Shown here: one piece after another, positions 19,566 to 30,503 of the stretch
Numbering within the stretch: position 1 is the stretch's first letter
How the letters are laid out: each line of letters opens with the position of its first letter
DNA from: Granulibacter bethesdensis
GTDB lineage: Bacteria; Pseudomonadota; Alphaproteobacteria; Acetobacterales; Acetobacteraceae
Length of the DNA: 64,000 nt
Assembly: GCF_001889545.1 (NCBI RefSeq)
Contig: NZ_CP018194.1
Span: 2,429,501-2,493,500, forward strand
Direction of reading: 5' to 3'
The notes under the pieces: generated by a model
Told to the model about the DNA's origin: nothing
Database searches by the model: none
What the model saw: the letters and a program-made list of their open reading frames with translations, nothing else
Translations under genes and position numbers: made by a program

Positions 19566-21153
19566 GGGCGGCCTCGATCAGAGAAGCGGTTTCAGCAACG
19601 CCATAGACGGCAACAAAGTTACCGAAGCGCGGCCCCTCCGCCTGCCCCAACAGCACCTGATAAAGACAGCCGAACCAGGCGCGTAATTCTGCAAATTCAT
19701 GTCTCTTGCCGACCTCGAACACTGCATTCTGCAGGACGGTTTCGGACGTATCGGGTTCCATAGCCCGCAGCACATCGCGCAGATCAACAAGGGCAGCCCG
19801 CTCGGTCTCTGTCGGGTCGCGATAGTTTTTCTGCGGCAGCACGAAATCTCGGTAATACATCACCGCATGATCGGCCAGCCGTGCCAGAAAAGGCTGCGTC
19901 TCCGGGGTAGCACCGGGGCAGTAGCGGCGGATGAAGCCCCACAGAATATCGGCATTCTCTGCATTCACCACGCTGGCCAGATTGAGCAGCATCGCGAAAC
20001 TGAGCGGACTGCGCTGTTCCGGCACCTGCCGTCCGGCAATATGCCAGGAGGGATTGGTCTTCAGCGCGGCCTCATCCTGAGTCGCGGCCTTATCAGCATG
20101 GGCGAGATATTCATCGGCAGCACGCGGGATGACGTCAAAATACAGGCGCTTGGCCCGCTGCGGCGCATTATACATGTATTGCGCCAGACTTTCCGGCGGG
20201 GCATAGCGCAACCATTCCTCGACGGACAGGCCATTGCCCTTCGACTTGCTGATCTTCTGGCCATGCTCGTCCAGAAACAGCTCGTAGGTCAGCGTTACCG
20301 GCGGCTGGCCACCGAGAATGGAGCAGATGCGGGAGGACAGCCGCACACTGTCAATCAGATCCTTGCCTGACATTTCATAATCGACGCCCAGAGCATACCA
20401 GCGCATCGCCCAGTCGGCCTTCCACTGCAACTTGGCAGCACCACCGGTGACCAGCGTCTCGAAGCGTTTGCCGTTCTCATCCCGCCAGACGATCGTTCCA
20501 GCCTCCACATCGCGATGCTCGATCGGCACCTGCATCACGATACCGGTTTCCGGATGCAGCGGCAGGAAGGGAGAGTAGGTCGCCCGACGTTCCGGCCCCA
20601 GCGTCGGCAGGATGACGGCGGTCACCTCGTCATACACTTCCAGCAGACGGCGAAGGGCCGCATCGAACCGGCCCGACCGGTAATATTCGGTGGAGGACGC
20701 GAATTCATAGGAAAAGCCGAACCCGTCCAGAAAGCTGCGCAGCCGGGCATTGTTATGGGCGCCGAAACTGTCATGGGTGCCAAACGGATCAGGCACGCTG
20801 GTCAGCGGACGGCCGATGAATTCCGCCAGCATTTCCTTGTTCGGGACGTTGTCCGGCACCTTGCGCAGCCCGTCCATATCATCGCTGAAAGCCAGCAGGC
20901 GGGATGGCAGGCCGGTCAACTCCGTAAAGGCGTTCCGCACCCAGGAGGTGCGCGCCACTTCCCCGAATGTGCCAATATGCGGCAGGCCGGAGGGGCCATA
21001 GCCGGTCTCGAACAGCGCCTCCCGCTTTCCGGTCGCGGCCAGACGCGCGGAAACGCGCTGCGCTTCCTCAAAAGGCCATGCCTTGGGAACATCCGGCGTC
21101 TGGCCGGAAGAGGAGGGATCAGAGGGGGAAGAAGCCGATAAAGACGTCACCAT
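19537..21153 (-). CDS. lysS: Class I lysyl-tRNA synthetase
   Basis: This is the archaeal-type class I LysRS, also found in alphaproteobacteria, not the common class II enzyme. The Rossmann-fold signatures are [16 protein letters not shown] (HIGH-like) and [14 protein letters not shown] (KMSKS-like). ATG 21153 gives 538 residues and the natural start MVTSLSAS; a longer frame reaches 21246 but adds an Arg/Ser-rich segment unlike the family. The enzyme charges tRNA-Lys in the cytoplasm. The mprF-like gene overlaps its 3' end. Lys-tRNA is the substrate of MprF enzymes, so this adjacency may once have been functional. Confidence 0.96.
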   Translation of the reverse strand: MVTSLSASSPSDPSSSGQTPDVPKAWPFEEAQRVSARLAATGKREALFETGYGPSGLPHIGTFGEVARTSWVRNAFTELTGLPSRLLAFSDDMDGLRKVPDNVPNKEMLAEFIGRPLTSVPDPFGTHDSFGAHNNARLRSFLDGFGFSYEFASSTEYYRSGRFDAALRRLLEVYDEVTAVILPTLGPERRATYSPFLPLHPETGIVMQVPIEHRDVEAGTIVWRDENGKRFETLVTGGAAKLQWKADWAMRWYALGVDYEMSGKDLIDSVRLSSRICSILGGQPPVTLTYELFLDEHGQKISKSKGNGLSVEEWLRYAPPESLAQYMYNAPQRAKRLYFDVIPRAADEYLAHADKAATQDEAALKTNPSWHIAGRQVPEQRSPLSFAMLLNLASVVNAENADILWGFIRRYCPGATPETQPFLARLADHAVMYYRDFVLPQKNYRDPTETERAALVDLRDVLRAMEPDTSETVLQNAVFEVGKRHEFAELRAWFGCLYQVLLGQAEGPRFGNFVAVYGVAETASLIEAALARQNTPTT

Positions 21154-21303
21154 GCGGCGCAAGCTAGAAACGGCAGCGCGTCCGGTCAATCGGAGCCGTG
21201 AACATGGCTCCGCTGACCGGCAGGAAATGCTGCCGGATGCACACACCGGCCCGATGCGCAGATACGCTCTGGCGGCTGGTCTGGTTAGCCCTATAAAGGT
21301 CTG

Positions 21304-24210
21304 ATGCAGTCCCGCCCCCCCAGCGTCATCCGGCAGGAGTCTTCTTCACAGGCAGGGTATGCCGCCCTTGTCGCCGGATACGGACAGGCCGCGATCATTG
21401 ATCAGGACGGCGTGCTGCACCAGACCAGCAGCGCCAGAGCCGCCACCATGCTCCGTACACTGCCGCCTGTGCTGGTTATTCATGCGCCCGCCACACTGAA
21501 CCGGCTTGCTCTGCATGGTCATGCCATGCCGTGCCTCGATCTGCTGGAGCTGTTCGCTTTCGTGCTGCCCGGCAAAACCGCCTCCCCCACCCCGCGCGGG
21601 CTGGCGCTGGCGCTCGACCTGCCACCACCAGGACCTTTGCTGGAGGAACAGGTCACCAGCCTGTCCCGGCTGGCCTCCACTCTGCTGACCCGGTTGCAGG
21701 CCGGACGCATGACCCCGCTGAACCGGGATGCCGCTGCACTCGCCGCACGGATGGGGCAAAGCGGCTGGGCATGGGCGCCTTATGTGATGCAGGCGCTGGG
21801 GCAGCCCGATGCCGCCGCACAGGCCAATACGCTGAGAATCTGGAACCGGCTGCCGGAATGGGAAGACCTGCCGCCCCCGCCGCCGCCCTCCTCCCACCCG
21901 GTCAGCGATACCGAGGCAAGAAGCCGCCTGCGCAGCATTCTCGGCACCGAGGCAGAGCAAAGACCAGGACAGGCGGATTATGCAGGTGCCGCCAGCGCCG
22001 CCTTTGCACCGAGACAAAGCCAGGGCGATCCCCATCTGGTGCTGGCCGAGGCGGGCACCGGCACCGGCAAAACGCTGGGCTATATCGCCCCTGCCAGCCT
22101 GTGGGCCGAGCGTAATCACGGTTCCGTCTGGATCAGCACCTATACCCGCCATCTGCAACGGCAGATCGAGGGTGAGTTGGCCCGGCTGTTTCCCGATCCC
22201 CTCATCAGGCGGCAGAAAACCGTGCTGCGCAAAGGACGGGAGAACTATCTCTGCCTGCTGAATTTCGAGGATGCCGTGGCCAGCGTAGCCGGGCTGGCGC
22301 ATGCCCGCACCATTCCGCTTGCGCTGCTGGCACGCTGGGCACTGGTGACAGAAGATGGGGACCTCCAAGGTGGCGATCTCCCCGGCTGGCTGCCGGAACT
22401 GTTCGGCGGCGGCCTGCTGCCGGCCCTTGCGGACAGGCGCGGTGAGTGCATCCACGCCGGATGCGGCCACTGGAAGAAATGCTTCGTGGAACACAGCATC
22501 CGCCGGGCACGCGGGGCCGATCTGGTGGTGGCCAATCACGCGCTGGTCATGGCGCAGGCCGTGTGGGGCGGGCTGGACGATACGACAGTGCCCACGCGCT
22601 ATGTTTTTGACGAAGGGCATCATGTCTTCGATGCCGCAGATAGTGCGTTTTCCGCTATCCTGTCAGGGATGGAAACGGCAGAACTCCGCCGCTGGCTGCG
22701 CGGAGCAGAAGGCGGCCGTTCCCGCGCCCGCGGGCTGCGTCGCAGGCTGGAGGAGTTGGTGGCCGATGATCCCGACCTTCAGACCCCGCTGGAAGCAGCC
22801 CTGACCGCGGCCACCGCCCTGCCTTCGCAAGGCTGGCAGATGCGTCTGGCCGAAGCGGCCCACGATGCACCGGAACACCCGGATTCTTCACCCGGCAATG
22901 GTCTGCTGCCCGATCTCGGCGGGATCGAGGCCGGACGACAAAATCCGGCGGAAGCCCTGCTGCATCTGCTGCGGCGTCAGGCTCTGGCCCGATCGAATGA
23001 CAGGGCAGACCTGCCCCGCACAGCCATTGAGGCCGATCTGCATCCGGTTCTGCCCGAACTGCCTGAAGCCGCCGCCGTGCTGGATCGGGCGCTGGACCGT
23101 ATCCTCCAGCCGCTGAAAACCCTTCGCCAGCGTCTGGCCGACCGGCTGGAAAGCGAATCCGACACGCTCGATCAGCCAACCCGCAGCCGGATCGAGGCCA
23201 CCTGCCGCTCCCTTGGTCGGCGGGCCATCGACCCGCTTTCCGCATGGCGCACCATGTTGCTGGCGATCCAGTCGCCGCCCCCGGAAGCAGGACTCCGGCC
23301 GGAGCATGTGCATTTCATCCGCCTGCAACGCGGCGATACCGGCGACCGGGATGTCGGACTGCACCGGCACTGGCTGGACCCGACCATTCCTTTTACCGCC
23401 ACACTGGCTTCACCCGCACATGGATTGCTGATCACCTCCGCGACGCTGCGTGACGGCGGCATGGAAGATCAGGCCGCTGCATGGGAAGCGGCAGAAGCAC
23501 AGGTCGGCGCGCCGCATCTGCCCTCCCCCGCCATCCGTGCCGCACTGGCCAGCCCATTCGACTATGCAGCGCAGACGCGGGCCTTCATCATCACCGATGT
23601 GGGATACGATATTGCGGCCCTCGCCGCTGCCTACCGCACCCTGTTTCTGGCGGCAGGCGGAGGAGGGCTGGGGTTGTTCACCGCTATTACCCGGCTGCGC
23701 GCCGTCCATGCACGGATTGCACCCGCACTGGAAGCGGAGGGGATACAAGTCCTCGCCCAGCATGTGGATGCCATGGACAACACCACGCTGGTTGATGTCT
23801 TCCGTACCGAAATCGATTCCTGTCTGCTCGGGACCGATGCAATGCGTGACGGTGTGGATGTGCCGGGCCGTGCTCTACGGCTTGTTGCGTTCGAACGTGT
23901 GCCTTGGCCGCGTCCGGACATTCTGCATCGGGAACGCCGCATTCATCTTTCTGGCGGCATGCCGTCAGCTTATGACGAGCGCATCACGCGCATGAGATTG
24001 CGACAGGCTTTCGGGCGACTTGTGCGCAGCGCTTCCGATCGTGGAGTGTTCGTATTGCTGGACCGCCGGACACCCAGCCGCCTTCTCACCGCCTTTCCCC
24101 CTGGCGTCACAATCAGACGCGTCGGGCTGGCGGAAGCCGCGTCAGAAGCAGCCGATTTTTTGGGACCTGAACACAAAAACGTGATCAGCGCTGACCCATT
24201 CAGAATTTGA
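21304..24210 (+). CDS. DinG-family ATP-dependent DNA helicase
   Basis: The 968-residue protein is an XPD/DinG-like superfamily 2 helicase. The Walker A motif is [18 protein letters not shown], and the DEAH-type box is seen as [11 protein letters not shown]. Iron-sulfur cluster cysteines are likely those in [10 protein letters not shown] and [15 protein letters not shown]. Motif VI is [20 protein letters not shown]. The first 200 residues (before Walker A) are a poorly conserved extension found in alphaproteobacterial members. These enzymes unwind R-loops, G-quadruplexes or replication-transcription conflicts. It is divergent from lysS. AAAGG lies a few bases before the start. The symbol dinG is avoided because the protein is longer than the enterobacterial one. 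Confidence 0.9.
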   Translation: MQSRPPSVIRQESSSQAGYAALVAGYGQAAIIDQDGVLHQTSSARAATMLRTLPPVLVIHAPATLNRLALHGHAMPCLDLLELFAFVLPGKTASPTPRGLALALDLPPPGPLLEEQVTSLSRLASTLLTRLQAGRMTPLNRDAAALAARMGQSGWAWAPYVMQALGQPDAAAQANTLRIWNRLPEWEDLPPPPPPSSHPVSDTEARSRLRSILGTEAEQRPGQADYAGAASAAFAPRQSQGDPHLVLAEAGTGTGKTLGYIAPASLWAERNHGSVWISTYTRHLQRQIEGELARLFPDPLIRRQKTVLRKGRENYLCLLNFEDAVASVAGLAHARTIPLALLARWALVTEDGDLQGGDLPGWLPELFGGGLLPALADRRGECIHAGCGHWKKCFVEHSIRRARGADLVVANHALVMAQAVWGGLDDTTVPTRYVFDEGHHVFDAADSAFSAILSGMETAELRRWLRGAEGGRSRARGLRRRLEELVADDPDLQTPLEAALTAATALPSQGWQMRLAEAAHDAPEHPDSSPGNGLLPDLGGIEAGRQNPAEALLHLLRRQALARSNDRADLPRTAIEADLHPVLPELPEAAAVLDRALDRILQPLKTLRQRLADRLESESDTLDQPTRSRIEATCRSLGRRAIDPLSAWRTMLLAIQSPPPEAGLRPEHVHFIRLQRGDTGDRDVGLHRHWLDPTIPFTATLASPAHGLLITSATLRDGGMEDQAAAWEAAEAQVGAPHLPSPAIRAALASPFDYAAQTRAFIITDVGYDIAALAAAYRTLFLAAGGGGLGLFTAITRLRAVHARIAPALEAEGIQVLAQHVDAMDNTTLVDVFRTEIDSCLLGTDAMRDGVDVPGRALRLVAFERVPWPRPDILHRERRIHLSGGMPSAYDERITRMRLRQAFGRLVRSASDRGVFVLLDRRTPSRLLTAFPPGVTIRRVGLAEAASEAADFLGPEHKNVISADPFRI

Positions 24211-24256
24211 TACGTTTCGGCTTGCGCCCTTTGCCAGTATCAGCGAGTTTTTTCCT

Positions 24257-24676
24257 ATGTTGACCCGTGAAACACTGACTCCCCAGGAAGCCCTTGTGTG
24301 CACGATGGTGCTGGTGGCGGCCGCTGATGGCGGTATCACCGACCGCGAAATCGGCACGATGGCCGGATTGGTCCAGTTTCTGCCGGTTTTCCACGGTTTC
24401 ACAGCTCAGGAACTGGCCACCGCCACCGATGCCACGGTCAATCTGCTGCGGGATGAAAACGGACTGGCCCATGCCTCCCGTCTGATTCGAAACGCCTTGC
24501 CGAACCGGCTGCGCGAAACCGCCTATGCTCTTGCCTGCGAAGTCATCGCCGCCAGCAGTGAAGCCCAGCAGCCTTCATTGCGTATGCTGGAGATGGTGGC
24601 CCACGAACTGCATCTGGACCCGCTTGTCATTACCGCCATCGAACGCTGTACCCGCGCACGCCACCAGCGGGTTTGA
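24257..24676 (+). CDS. TerB-like protein
   Basis: The 139 residues form an all-helical protein of the TerB/DjlA-N type, with the signature acidic segment at the start (VLVAAADGGITDREIGTMAGLV) and a second helical repeat ending LAHASRLIRNALPNRLRETA, then LEMVAHELHLDPLVITAIER. Family members bind metal ions and are named after tellurite resistance, but most have no proven link with tellurite. The gene follows the helicase by 46 bases on the same strand. The next gene starts about 90 bases later, so a small transcription unit is possible. Confidence 0.75.
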   Translation: MLTRETLTPQEALVCTMVLVAAADGGITDREIGTMAGLVQFLPVFHGFTAQELATATDATVNLLRDENGLAHASRLIRNALPNRLRETAYALACEVIAASSEAQQPSLRMLEMVAHELHLDPLVITAIERCTRARHQRV

Positions 24677-24768
24677 TTCTTTACCCTGCCGGAACCTGCC
24701 CTGACGGAACATGTACCGTCAGAGAGCGTTCGCCTTCCATGACAACAAAAGCATGGGAGATGGACATC

Positions 24769-25299
24769 ATGAGCCACAATCATAGTAAGCAAGGCCCGGA
24801 TTTTCAGTCCTCCGTCACCCTGATTCAGGCCAATTTCGACAGCGATGAAGCCGTGCAGGCGGCCATTGATCGTGTCATGCAGACCGGGATCGACCGGGGC
24901 GCCATTTCCCTGACCCATCGTGACAATGTCCCGGCTGGTCCCGATGACAGTGTCGATGCACCCACGACAGAAACCGATCACCGCCAGTTGCGCACACTCG
25001 GGGCGGGCGTTGCAGCGGCGGCAGGCGCTATGGCTGCTGCTGGTGCCGTCGTGGCGACAGGCGGTGCGGCCGCCCCGGTGATAGGGGCTGCGCTGGCAGG
25101 CGGTATGGTGGCAGGCGGTGCAGCAGAAGGCATCGGGCAGGCGGCAAGCCAGGCCGGGCACGAAAAACGTGAAACAGCTGCAGAGTCCAATGCGCTGATT
25201 CTGTCAGTCTCCGTGCAGGATGCGAACCAGCAATATCGTGCCGAACGGGCCTTGTCAGAGGCAGGTGGAACCTCAATTCACCGGATTGAGAAGGTCTGA
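24769..25299 (+). CDS. Glycine-zipper protein of unknown function
   Basis: ATG 24769 is preceded by GGGAG at a 9-base spacing and gives 176 residues; a longer frame begins at 24673 without such a site. Residues about 10-50 (SVTLIQANFDSDEAVQAAID, then RGAISLTHRDN) resemble the alpha/beta stress-protein fold of YflT-like proteins. A hydrophobic Gly/Ala-rich glycine zipper follows at about 75-125 (AAAAGAMAAAGAVVATGGAA, AALAGGMVAGGAAEGIGQAA). The end, LSVSVQDANQQYRAERALSE, returns to a ferredoxin-like pattern. It may be membrane associated. I know of no specific function. Confidence 0.6.
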   Translation: MSHNHSKQGPDFQSSVTLIQANFDSDEAVQAAIDRVMQTGIDRGAISLTHRDNVPAGPDDSVDAPTTETDHRQLRTLGAGVAAAAGAMAAAGAVVATGGAAAPVIGAALAGGMVAGGAAEGIGQAASQAGHEKRETAAESNALILSVSVQDANQQYRAERALSEAGGTSIHRIEKV

Positions 25300-25324
25300 C
25301 CCCTCCCGATCCATGTCTGAACAC

Positions 25325-25361
25325 AAAAAAACCGGTCGCCCCATCAGGAACGACCGGTTTT
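25325..25361. terminator. Bidirectional intrinsic terminator
   Basis: An 11-base perfect stem AAAACCGGTCG (25328-25338) / CGACCGGTTTT (25351-25361) has a 12-base loop. An A-run on one side and T-run on the other let it end both the + strand glycine-zipper gene and the - strand cold-shock gene. Confidence 0.8.
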
Positions 25362-25421
25362 CATGGTCTCATGATCAGATCAGCACGATGCTGTGAAGCA
25401 TCAGGCTGGCTGAGCAATCAA

Positions 25422-25625
25422 TCAGGCCACGCGAAGGTTGGTGGCAGCGGCCTTGCCGCGTTCCATCGCAACTTCGTATGTCACCTTCTGACCTTCGTCC
25501 AGGCCACGCAGACCAGCCGCCTGAACAGCGGTGATATGCACGAACACATCCTTACCGCCATCCTGCGGCATGATGAATCCGAAGCCCTTTGTAGCATTGA
25601 ACCACTTAACTGTACCCGTAGCCAT
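25422..25625 (-). CDS. CspA-family cold-shock protein
   Basis: The 67-residue protein is a single cold-shock domain: [18 protein letters not shown] contains RNP1 (KGFGFI) and DVFVHITAV contains RNP2. It binds single-stranded nucleic acid and acts as an RNA chaperone. The size and composition are typical of alphaproteobacterial CspA copies; which paralogue it is cannot be said. The start is preceded by an AACGACGGAGAAGTGACGCG ribosome binding region. The transcript probably has a long structured leader. Confidence 0.95.
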   Translation of the reverse strand: MATGTVKWFNATKGFGFIMPQDGGKDVFVHITAVQAAGLRGLDEGQKVTYEVAMERGKAAATNLRVA

Positions 25626-25957
25626 AGCGCGTCACTTCTCCGTCGTTAACACCACACACATTGTGCGGTGATCGACAACCGAGCCTTTTGTATTACTTGA
25701 AGGCTCCCCCCGGTGGGGCACCGGTGCATGTGTTCCGAAAAACACTCTCACCGGGAACGGACGCGCAGCAAGGCAAGCAAAAGTACGATTGACAGTTTGT
25801 AGTGGGACAGAAAGCACTGCAGATGTCAATTGTGGATCAATGACAAACCACATCAGGGATCGACCAAAAACCGGCCTCTGGTCTGGTGATTCAACACGGC
25901 TCACAGAAAAAGGGCGGCCACCAGGGCCGCCCTTCCATCGTCGGTTGAACGGATGGA
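25626..25957 (-). other. Intergenic region between groEL and the cold-shock gene
   Basis: No gene is seen here. From the groEL side it holds the groEL terminator, then a TTGACA-like -35 box for the minus strand at 25824-25829, with no convincing -10. The probable cspA leader carries two inverted repeats: GAGCCTT/AAGGCTC (25681-25687 and 25700-25706) and CACC...GGTG with CACA/TGTG inside (about 25650-25670). A long structured leader is usual for cold-shock genes; the promoter position is a guess. Confidence 0.5.
25907..25932 (-). terminator. Intrinsic terminator of groESL
   Basis: Read on the minus strand, the stem GGGCGGCC/GGCCGCCC (25932-25925 and 25919-25912) has a 5-base loop and is followed by five T residues (complement of A 25907-25911). 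It lies 25 bases after the groEL stop codon. Confidence 0.85.
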
Positions 25958-27607
<1,650 letters not shown>

Positions 27608-27677
27608 TTACAGTCTGTGGGGAGGAAAACAGGACTTCATTCAGAATAAAGGCGCAGGCTTTTTGCCGTGCGCAGCC

Positions 27678-27968
27678 TTATCCGATGATGCCCATGATGT
27701 CGCTTTCCTTCATGATCAGCAGCTCTTCGCCGTCGATCTTCACTTCCGTGCCGGACCACTTGCCGAACAGCACGCGATCACCAGCCTTGACATCGAGCGG
27801 CTGAATCTGACCCTGCTCGTTACGCGCGCCGGCGCCGACGGCGACGATTTCGCCTTCCATCGGCTTTTCCTTGGCGGTGTCAGGAATGATGATGCCGCCA
27901 GAGGTTTTTTCCTCAGCGTTCAGGCGACGGACCACGACGCGGTCGTGCAGGGGACGGAAACTTGCCAT
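27678..27968 (-). CDS. groES: Co-chaperonin GroES
   Basis: ATG 27968 gives 96 residues, starting [20 protein letters not shown], the usual start of this family. The mobile loop that docks on GroEL is [18 protein letters not shown], and the C-terminal part [17 protein letters not shown] is typical. A longer frame beginning at 27983 adds five residues and is less likely. GroES caps the GroEL ring and closes the folding chamber. It is the first gene of the groESL operon. Confidence 0.98.
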   Translation of the reverse strand: MASFRPLHDRVVVRRLNAEEKTSGGIIIPDTAKEKPMEGEIVAVGAGARNEQGQIQPLDVKAGDRVLFGKWSGTEVKIDGEELLIMKESDIMGIIG

Positions 27969-28025
27969 CGGAAAACGCTCCATAAAACTCGTGCGCCTCT
28001 GTCCGGCGCTTGATGGGCTCGTTTG

Positions 28026-28052
28026 TTAGCACTCCCACGCGGAGAGTGCCAG
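28026..28052. promoter_or_regulatory. CIRCE operator (HrcA binding site)
   Basis: TTAGCACTC (28026-28034), nine spacer bases, then GAGTGCCAG (28044-28052). The left arm is the perfect consensus; the right arm differs from GAGTGCTAA at two positions. It lies in the groES leader, where the HrcA repressor normally binds. Confidence 0.9.
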
Positions 28053-28083
28053 CCATGTATGGCAGCTCATTTCATTTTTCAAG
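28053..28083 (-). promoter_or_regulatory. Sigma-32-like heat-shock promoter of groESL
   Basis: On the minus strand CTTGAAA (28083-28077) is followed, after a spacing usual for sigma-32 promoters, by CCATACATGG (28062-28053). This fits the RpoH pattern CTTGAAA / CCCCATNT. The start of transcription would fall inside the CIRCE element, giving double control by RpoH and HrcA. Confidence 0.6.
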
Positions 28084-28256
28084 CAATCGGCGCGCAGACT
28101 TTGTGAATTTTTGGCAGCCACAGTACAGCGCGAGTGCTAATGCATTGATAAGAAACATTTTTCTTGAAATCGCCCCAACCGCAATGTCACGTTTCTGAAA
28201 CGGGCTGCGGTCAGACGGGCGCAGGCCCGGATTTTTTACCGTCAGGAGGCACCCTT

Positions 28257-28517
28257 ATGAATCTTGGCCGTCAGTTGCAGGACTATCGTCTGACCACCGC
28301 TGAAATTCTTTATCACCTGCCCGACCATCCCGCCCTGTTGCAGAGCTATATCTGGCAGGAGCTGGACATCGCCCCCCGCTTTCCGGAACTCCATAAATTT
28401 CTGGATTTCTGGAGTCGCGAGCTTGAGGGCAGGCTCCATTCAGTGCGCGTGACCGCTGCCGGTCTGATCACGCCCGGCGAGATTCGTCATCCGGCGCTGG
28501 TGGCCACTCTGCACTGA
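28257..28517 (+). CDS. usg: Usg-family protein
   Basis: ATG 28257 has a near-perfect AGGAGG eight bases upstream and yields 86 residues; the frame extends further up but the added sequence is unlike the family. The protein matches the small alphaproteobacterial Usg family, with LQDYRLTTAEILYHLPDHP, LLQSYIWQELDIAPRFPEL, FLDFWSRELEGRLHSVRV and the LITPGEIRH ending. The function is unknown; the name comes from its place upstream of trp genes in rhizobia. Its 3' end overlaps the convergent VTT-domain gene by 50 bases. Confidence 0.85.
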   Translation: MNLGRQLQDYRLTTAEILYHLPDHPALLQSYIWQELDIAPRFPELHKFLDFWSRELEGRLHSVRVTAAGLITPGEIRHPALVATLH

Positions 28518-29244
28518 CGGTCTCATCCGGCTGTATCGCCTCCCGTCCCAGCCGGGTGCGGCGATACAGCCAGAACCCAAGCATCATGGACATACAGAAC
28601 AGCAGGATGGCCACGGCCAGCTGAACGCCATGACCGATTCGGGTACCCCCGCCCAGCAGCACGAACACCAGGGTTTGAGGGATAAATCCGACGATACTGG
28701 CCGCCACAAAAGGGATCGGCCGGATATCCAGCACGCCGGCCAGAATATTGAGCAGCAGATTACTGCCGACCGGCAGCAGACGCAGGGTCAGGGTGGCGCT
28801 GAATGGATGCACGGCCAGGAGCCGGCTGAGCCTGACCAGACGCCCACCCTGATCGCGTCTTGCCAGAAAACGCCGCATCCAGGCGCGCGCCAGCAGCCGT
28901 GCCCAGAGAAAATCGGCACCGCAGCCCAGCACGGTGGCGGACAAGGCCAGACCAAATCCTTCTGCCGCCCCGAAACTGTATCCGCCCGCAAATGCCACCA
29001 CCTGACGCGGCATTCCGACCGCACAGGACAGGGCGGCCAGCAGCAGATAGGACGTCCAGCCGCCCGTGCTGCGCAGTCTTTCAACCGACAGGCCGCGCAT
29101 GATCAGCCCGGCCGCAACCAGACCGGCGATCAGCAGGAGCGGCTTGCCGACACTTTTCCACAAAGGGGGTACGACACGCAGCGATACGGACGGAGCAGCC
29201 TCGGGAGGCTCGGTTGTGACCATGGCCGTCCCGGTTAGCGTCAT
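28468..29244 (-). CDS. TVP38/TMEM64 (VTT-domain) membrane protein
   Basis: The 258-residue protein has about six membrane segments and the VTT/SNARE-associated core: PRQVVAFAGGYSFGAAEGFG, then LSATVLGCGADFLWARLLAR, and RLLPVGSNLLLNILAGVLDI followed by PFVAASIVGFIPQTLVFVLLG. DedA/TVP38 relatives are thought to move lipid carriers or keep the proton gradient, but this branch is not assigned. ATG 29223 is an alternative start with a better purine-rich site. The end overlaps usg in a convergent arrangement. Confidence 0.82.
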   Translation of the reverse strand: MTLTGTAMVTTEPPEAAPSVSLRVVPPLWKSVGKPLLLIAGLVAAGLIMRGLSVERLRSTGGWTSYLLLAALSCAVGMPRQVVAFAGGYSFGAAEGFGLALSATVLGCGADFLWARLLARAWMRRFLARRDQGGRLVRLSRLLAVHPFSATLTLRLLPVGSNLLLNILAGVLDIRPIPFVAASIVGFIPQTLVFVLLGGGTRIGHGVQLAVAILLFCMSMMLGFWLYRRTRLGREAIQPDETVSAEWPPAPDDESRRA

Positions 29245-29272
29245 GACCGGGCAGCATCAAGCCATACAGGAG

Positions 29273-29314
29273 CCCCATGTCACTGCCCCCATGTCGCTGC
29301 CCCCATGTCGCTGC
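29273..29314. repeat. Three 14-bp tandem repeats
   Basis: CCCCATGTCACTGC, then two copies of CCCCATGTCGCTGC, lie between the divergent VTT-domain and ctaA genes. The array is flanked on both sides by CCATACAGG (29262-29270 and 29316-29324), which suggests slippage or duplication. No known motif is recognised. Confidence 0.8.
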
Positions 29315-29374
29315 CCCATACAGGCATCATCGTGCCTGCTGTTCGGCTGTCGCTGAAACCGGTATAGAGCGGGC

Positions 29375-30487
29375 ATGTCAGACCATATCCGTGCCGCATC
29401 CTCTCCCTCCCGCCATGGCCGCCAGTATGCTGTGACTCCGCAGCAGCGTAACCGCATTCTGGTTGCAACATGGATGTTCACGCTCTGCTTCATGATTTTG
29501 GTGATGGTCATGCTCGGAGGGGCGACCCGGCTGACCGGTTCCGGCCTGTCCATCATGGAATGGGCGCCGCTGATGGGCACGCTGCCACCGACCTCCCAGG
29601 CTGAATGGGAGCGGCTATACGCGCTGTATCAGAAGATCCCGCAATACGCGCTGGTCAATCATGGCTTCGGGCTGGACGGGTTCAAGCATATTTTCTGGCT
29701 GGAATGGACCCATCGGCTATGGGGACGCCTGATCGGGCTGGTTCTGTTGGTGCCGCTGATCTTTCTGGCAGTGACGCGCCGGATCGAGCGCACCCTGATC
29801 CCCCGCCTGATCCTGATTTTCGTACTGGGTGGCCTGCAGGGGGCAGTCGGCTGGTTCATGGTCGCCTCCGGTTTTTTTCCGGACAGCACAGCGGTTTCGC
29901 CCTACCGTCTGGTGGTCCATCTCTCCTTTGCACTGCTGCTTTACAGCGCCCTGCTCTGGACTGCGCTCTCGGTCCTCAATCCTGAGCCGCGCCCGCTCCC
30001 CGGCACGGTGGGACTGCGCCGGATGAGCATGGTTACGCTGGTGCTGGTCTGCATCACCATCATTGCCGGCGGCTTCGTCGCCGGTATCCATGCCGGGCTG
30101 GATTACAATACCTTCCCCCTGATGGATGGACGACTGGTCCCGGAAGGGTACGGCGAAGGCCCCCGTGCCATGTTCGAAAACATCCCCACCGTCCAGTTCG
30201 ACCACCGCCTGCTGGCCACACTGACGGGCCTGACAGCGCTGCTGACCGGGCTGATCGGATTCCGCAGAGGCGGCAATGCCCGACGTGCCGTTTTGCCGCT
30301 GATGGTCGCGGTGATCTTGCAATATGCGCTTGGCGTCGCCACGCTTCTGAGTGTCGTCGCCATACCAGTGGCCGTGGCCCATCAGGGTATGGCTGTTCTG
30401 CTGCTGACTGCCGCGATCGTCACCCTGCATAGTCTGCGTGGTGCCGGCCGCACCGCTTCCATCAATGCCCCGGCCTCTTCTCACTAG
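29375..30487 (+). CDS. ctaA: Heme A synthase CtaA
   Basis: CtaA oxidises the C8 methyl group of heme O to a formyl group, giving heme A for terminal oxidases. The 370-residue protein has eight predicted membrane segments and the type 2 (alphaproteobacterial/mitochondrial Cox15) signatures: MLGGATRLTGSGLSIMEW, FWLEWTHRLWGRLIG with conserved His, LGGLQGAVGWFMVASG, GLDYNTFPLMDG and VQFDHRLLATLTG. Heme-ligand histidines are present. It precedes tldD by 16 bases. No cytochrome oxidase subunit genes are in the window. Many acetic acid bacteria use quinol oxidases, so presence of this gene implies a heme A enzyme elsewhere. Confidence 0.95.
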   Translation: MSDHIRAASSPSRHGRQYAVTPQQRNRILVATWMFTLCFMILVMVMLGGATRLTGSGLSIMEWAPLMGTLPPTSQAEWERLYALYQKIPQYALVNHGFGLDGFKHIFWLEWTHRLWGRLIGLVLLVPLIFLAVTRRIERTLIPRLILIFVLGGLQGAVGWFMVASGFFPDSTAVSPYRLVVHLSFALLLYSALLWTALSVLNPEPRPLPGTVGLRRMSMVTLVLVCITIIAGGFVAGIHAGLDYNTFPLMDGRLVPEGYGEGPRAMFENIPTVQFDHRLLATLTGLTALLTGLIGFRRGGNARRAVLPLMVAVILQYALGVATLLSVVAIPVAVAHQGMAVLLLTAAIVTLHSLRGAGRTASINAPASSH

Positions 30488-30503
30488 CCGGGCAGGAGTT
30501 CTC

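Noticed and set aside
21346-22623. Minus-strand frame of 425 codons
   Set aside because: Antisense shadow of the DinG-family helicase; composition is Gly/Gln/Arg-rich without motifs.
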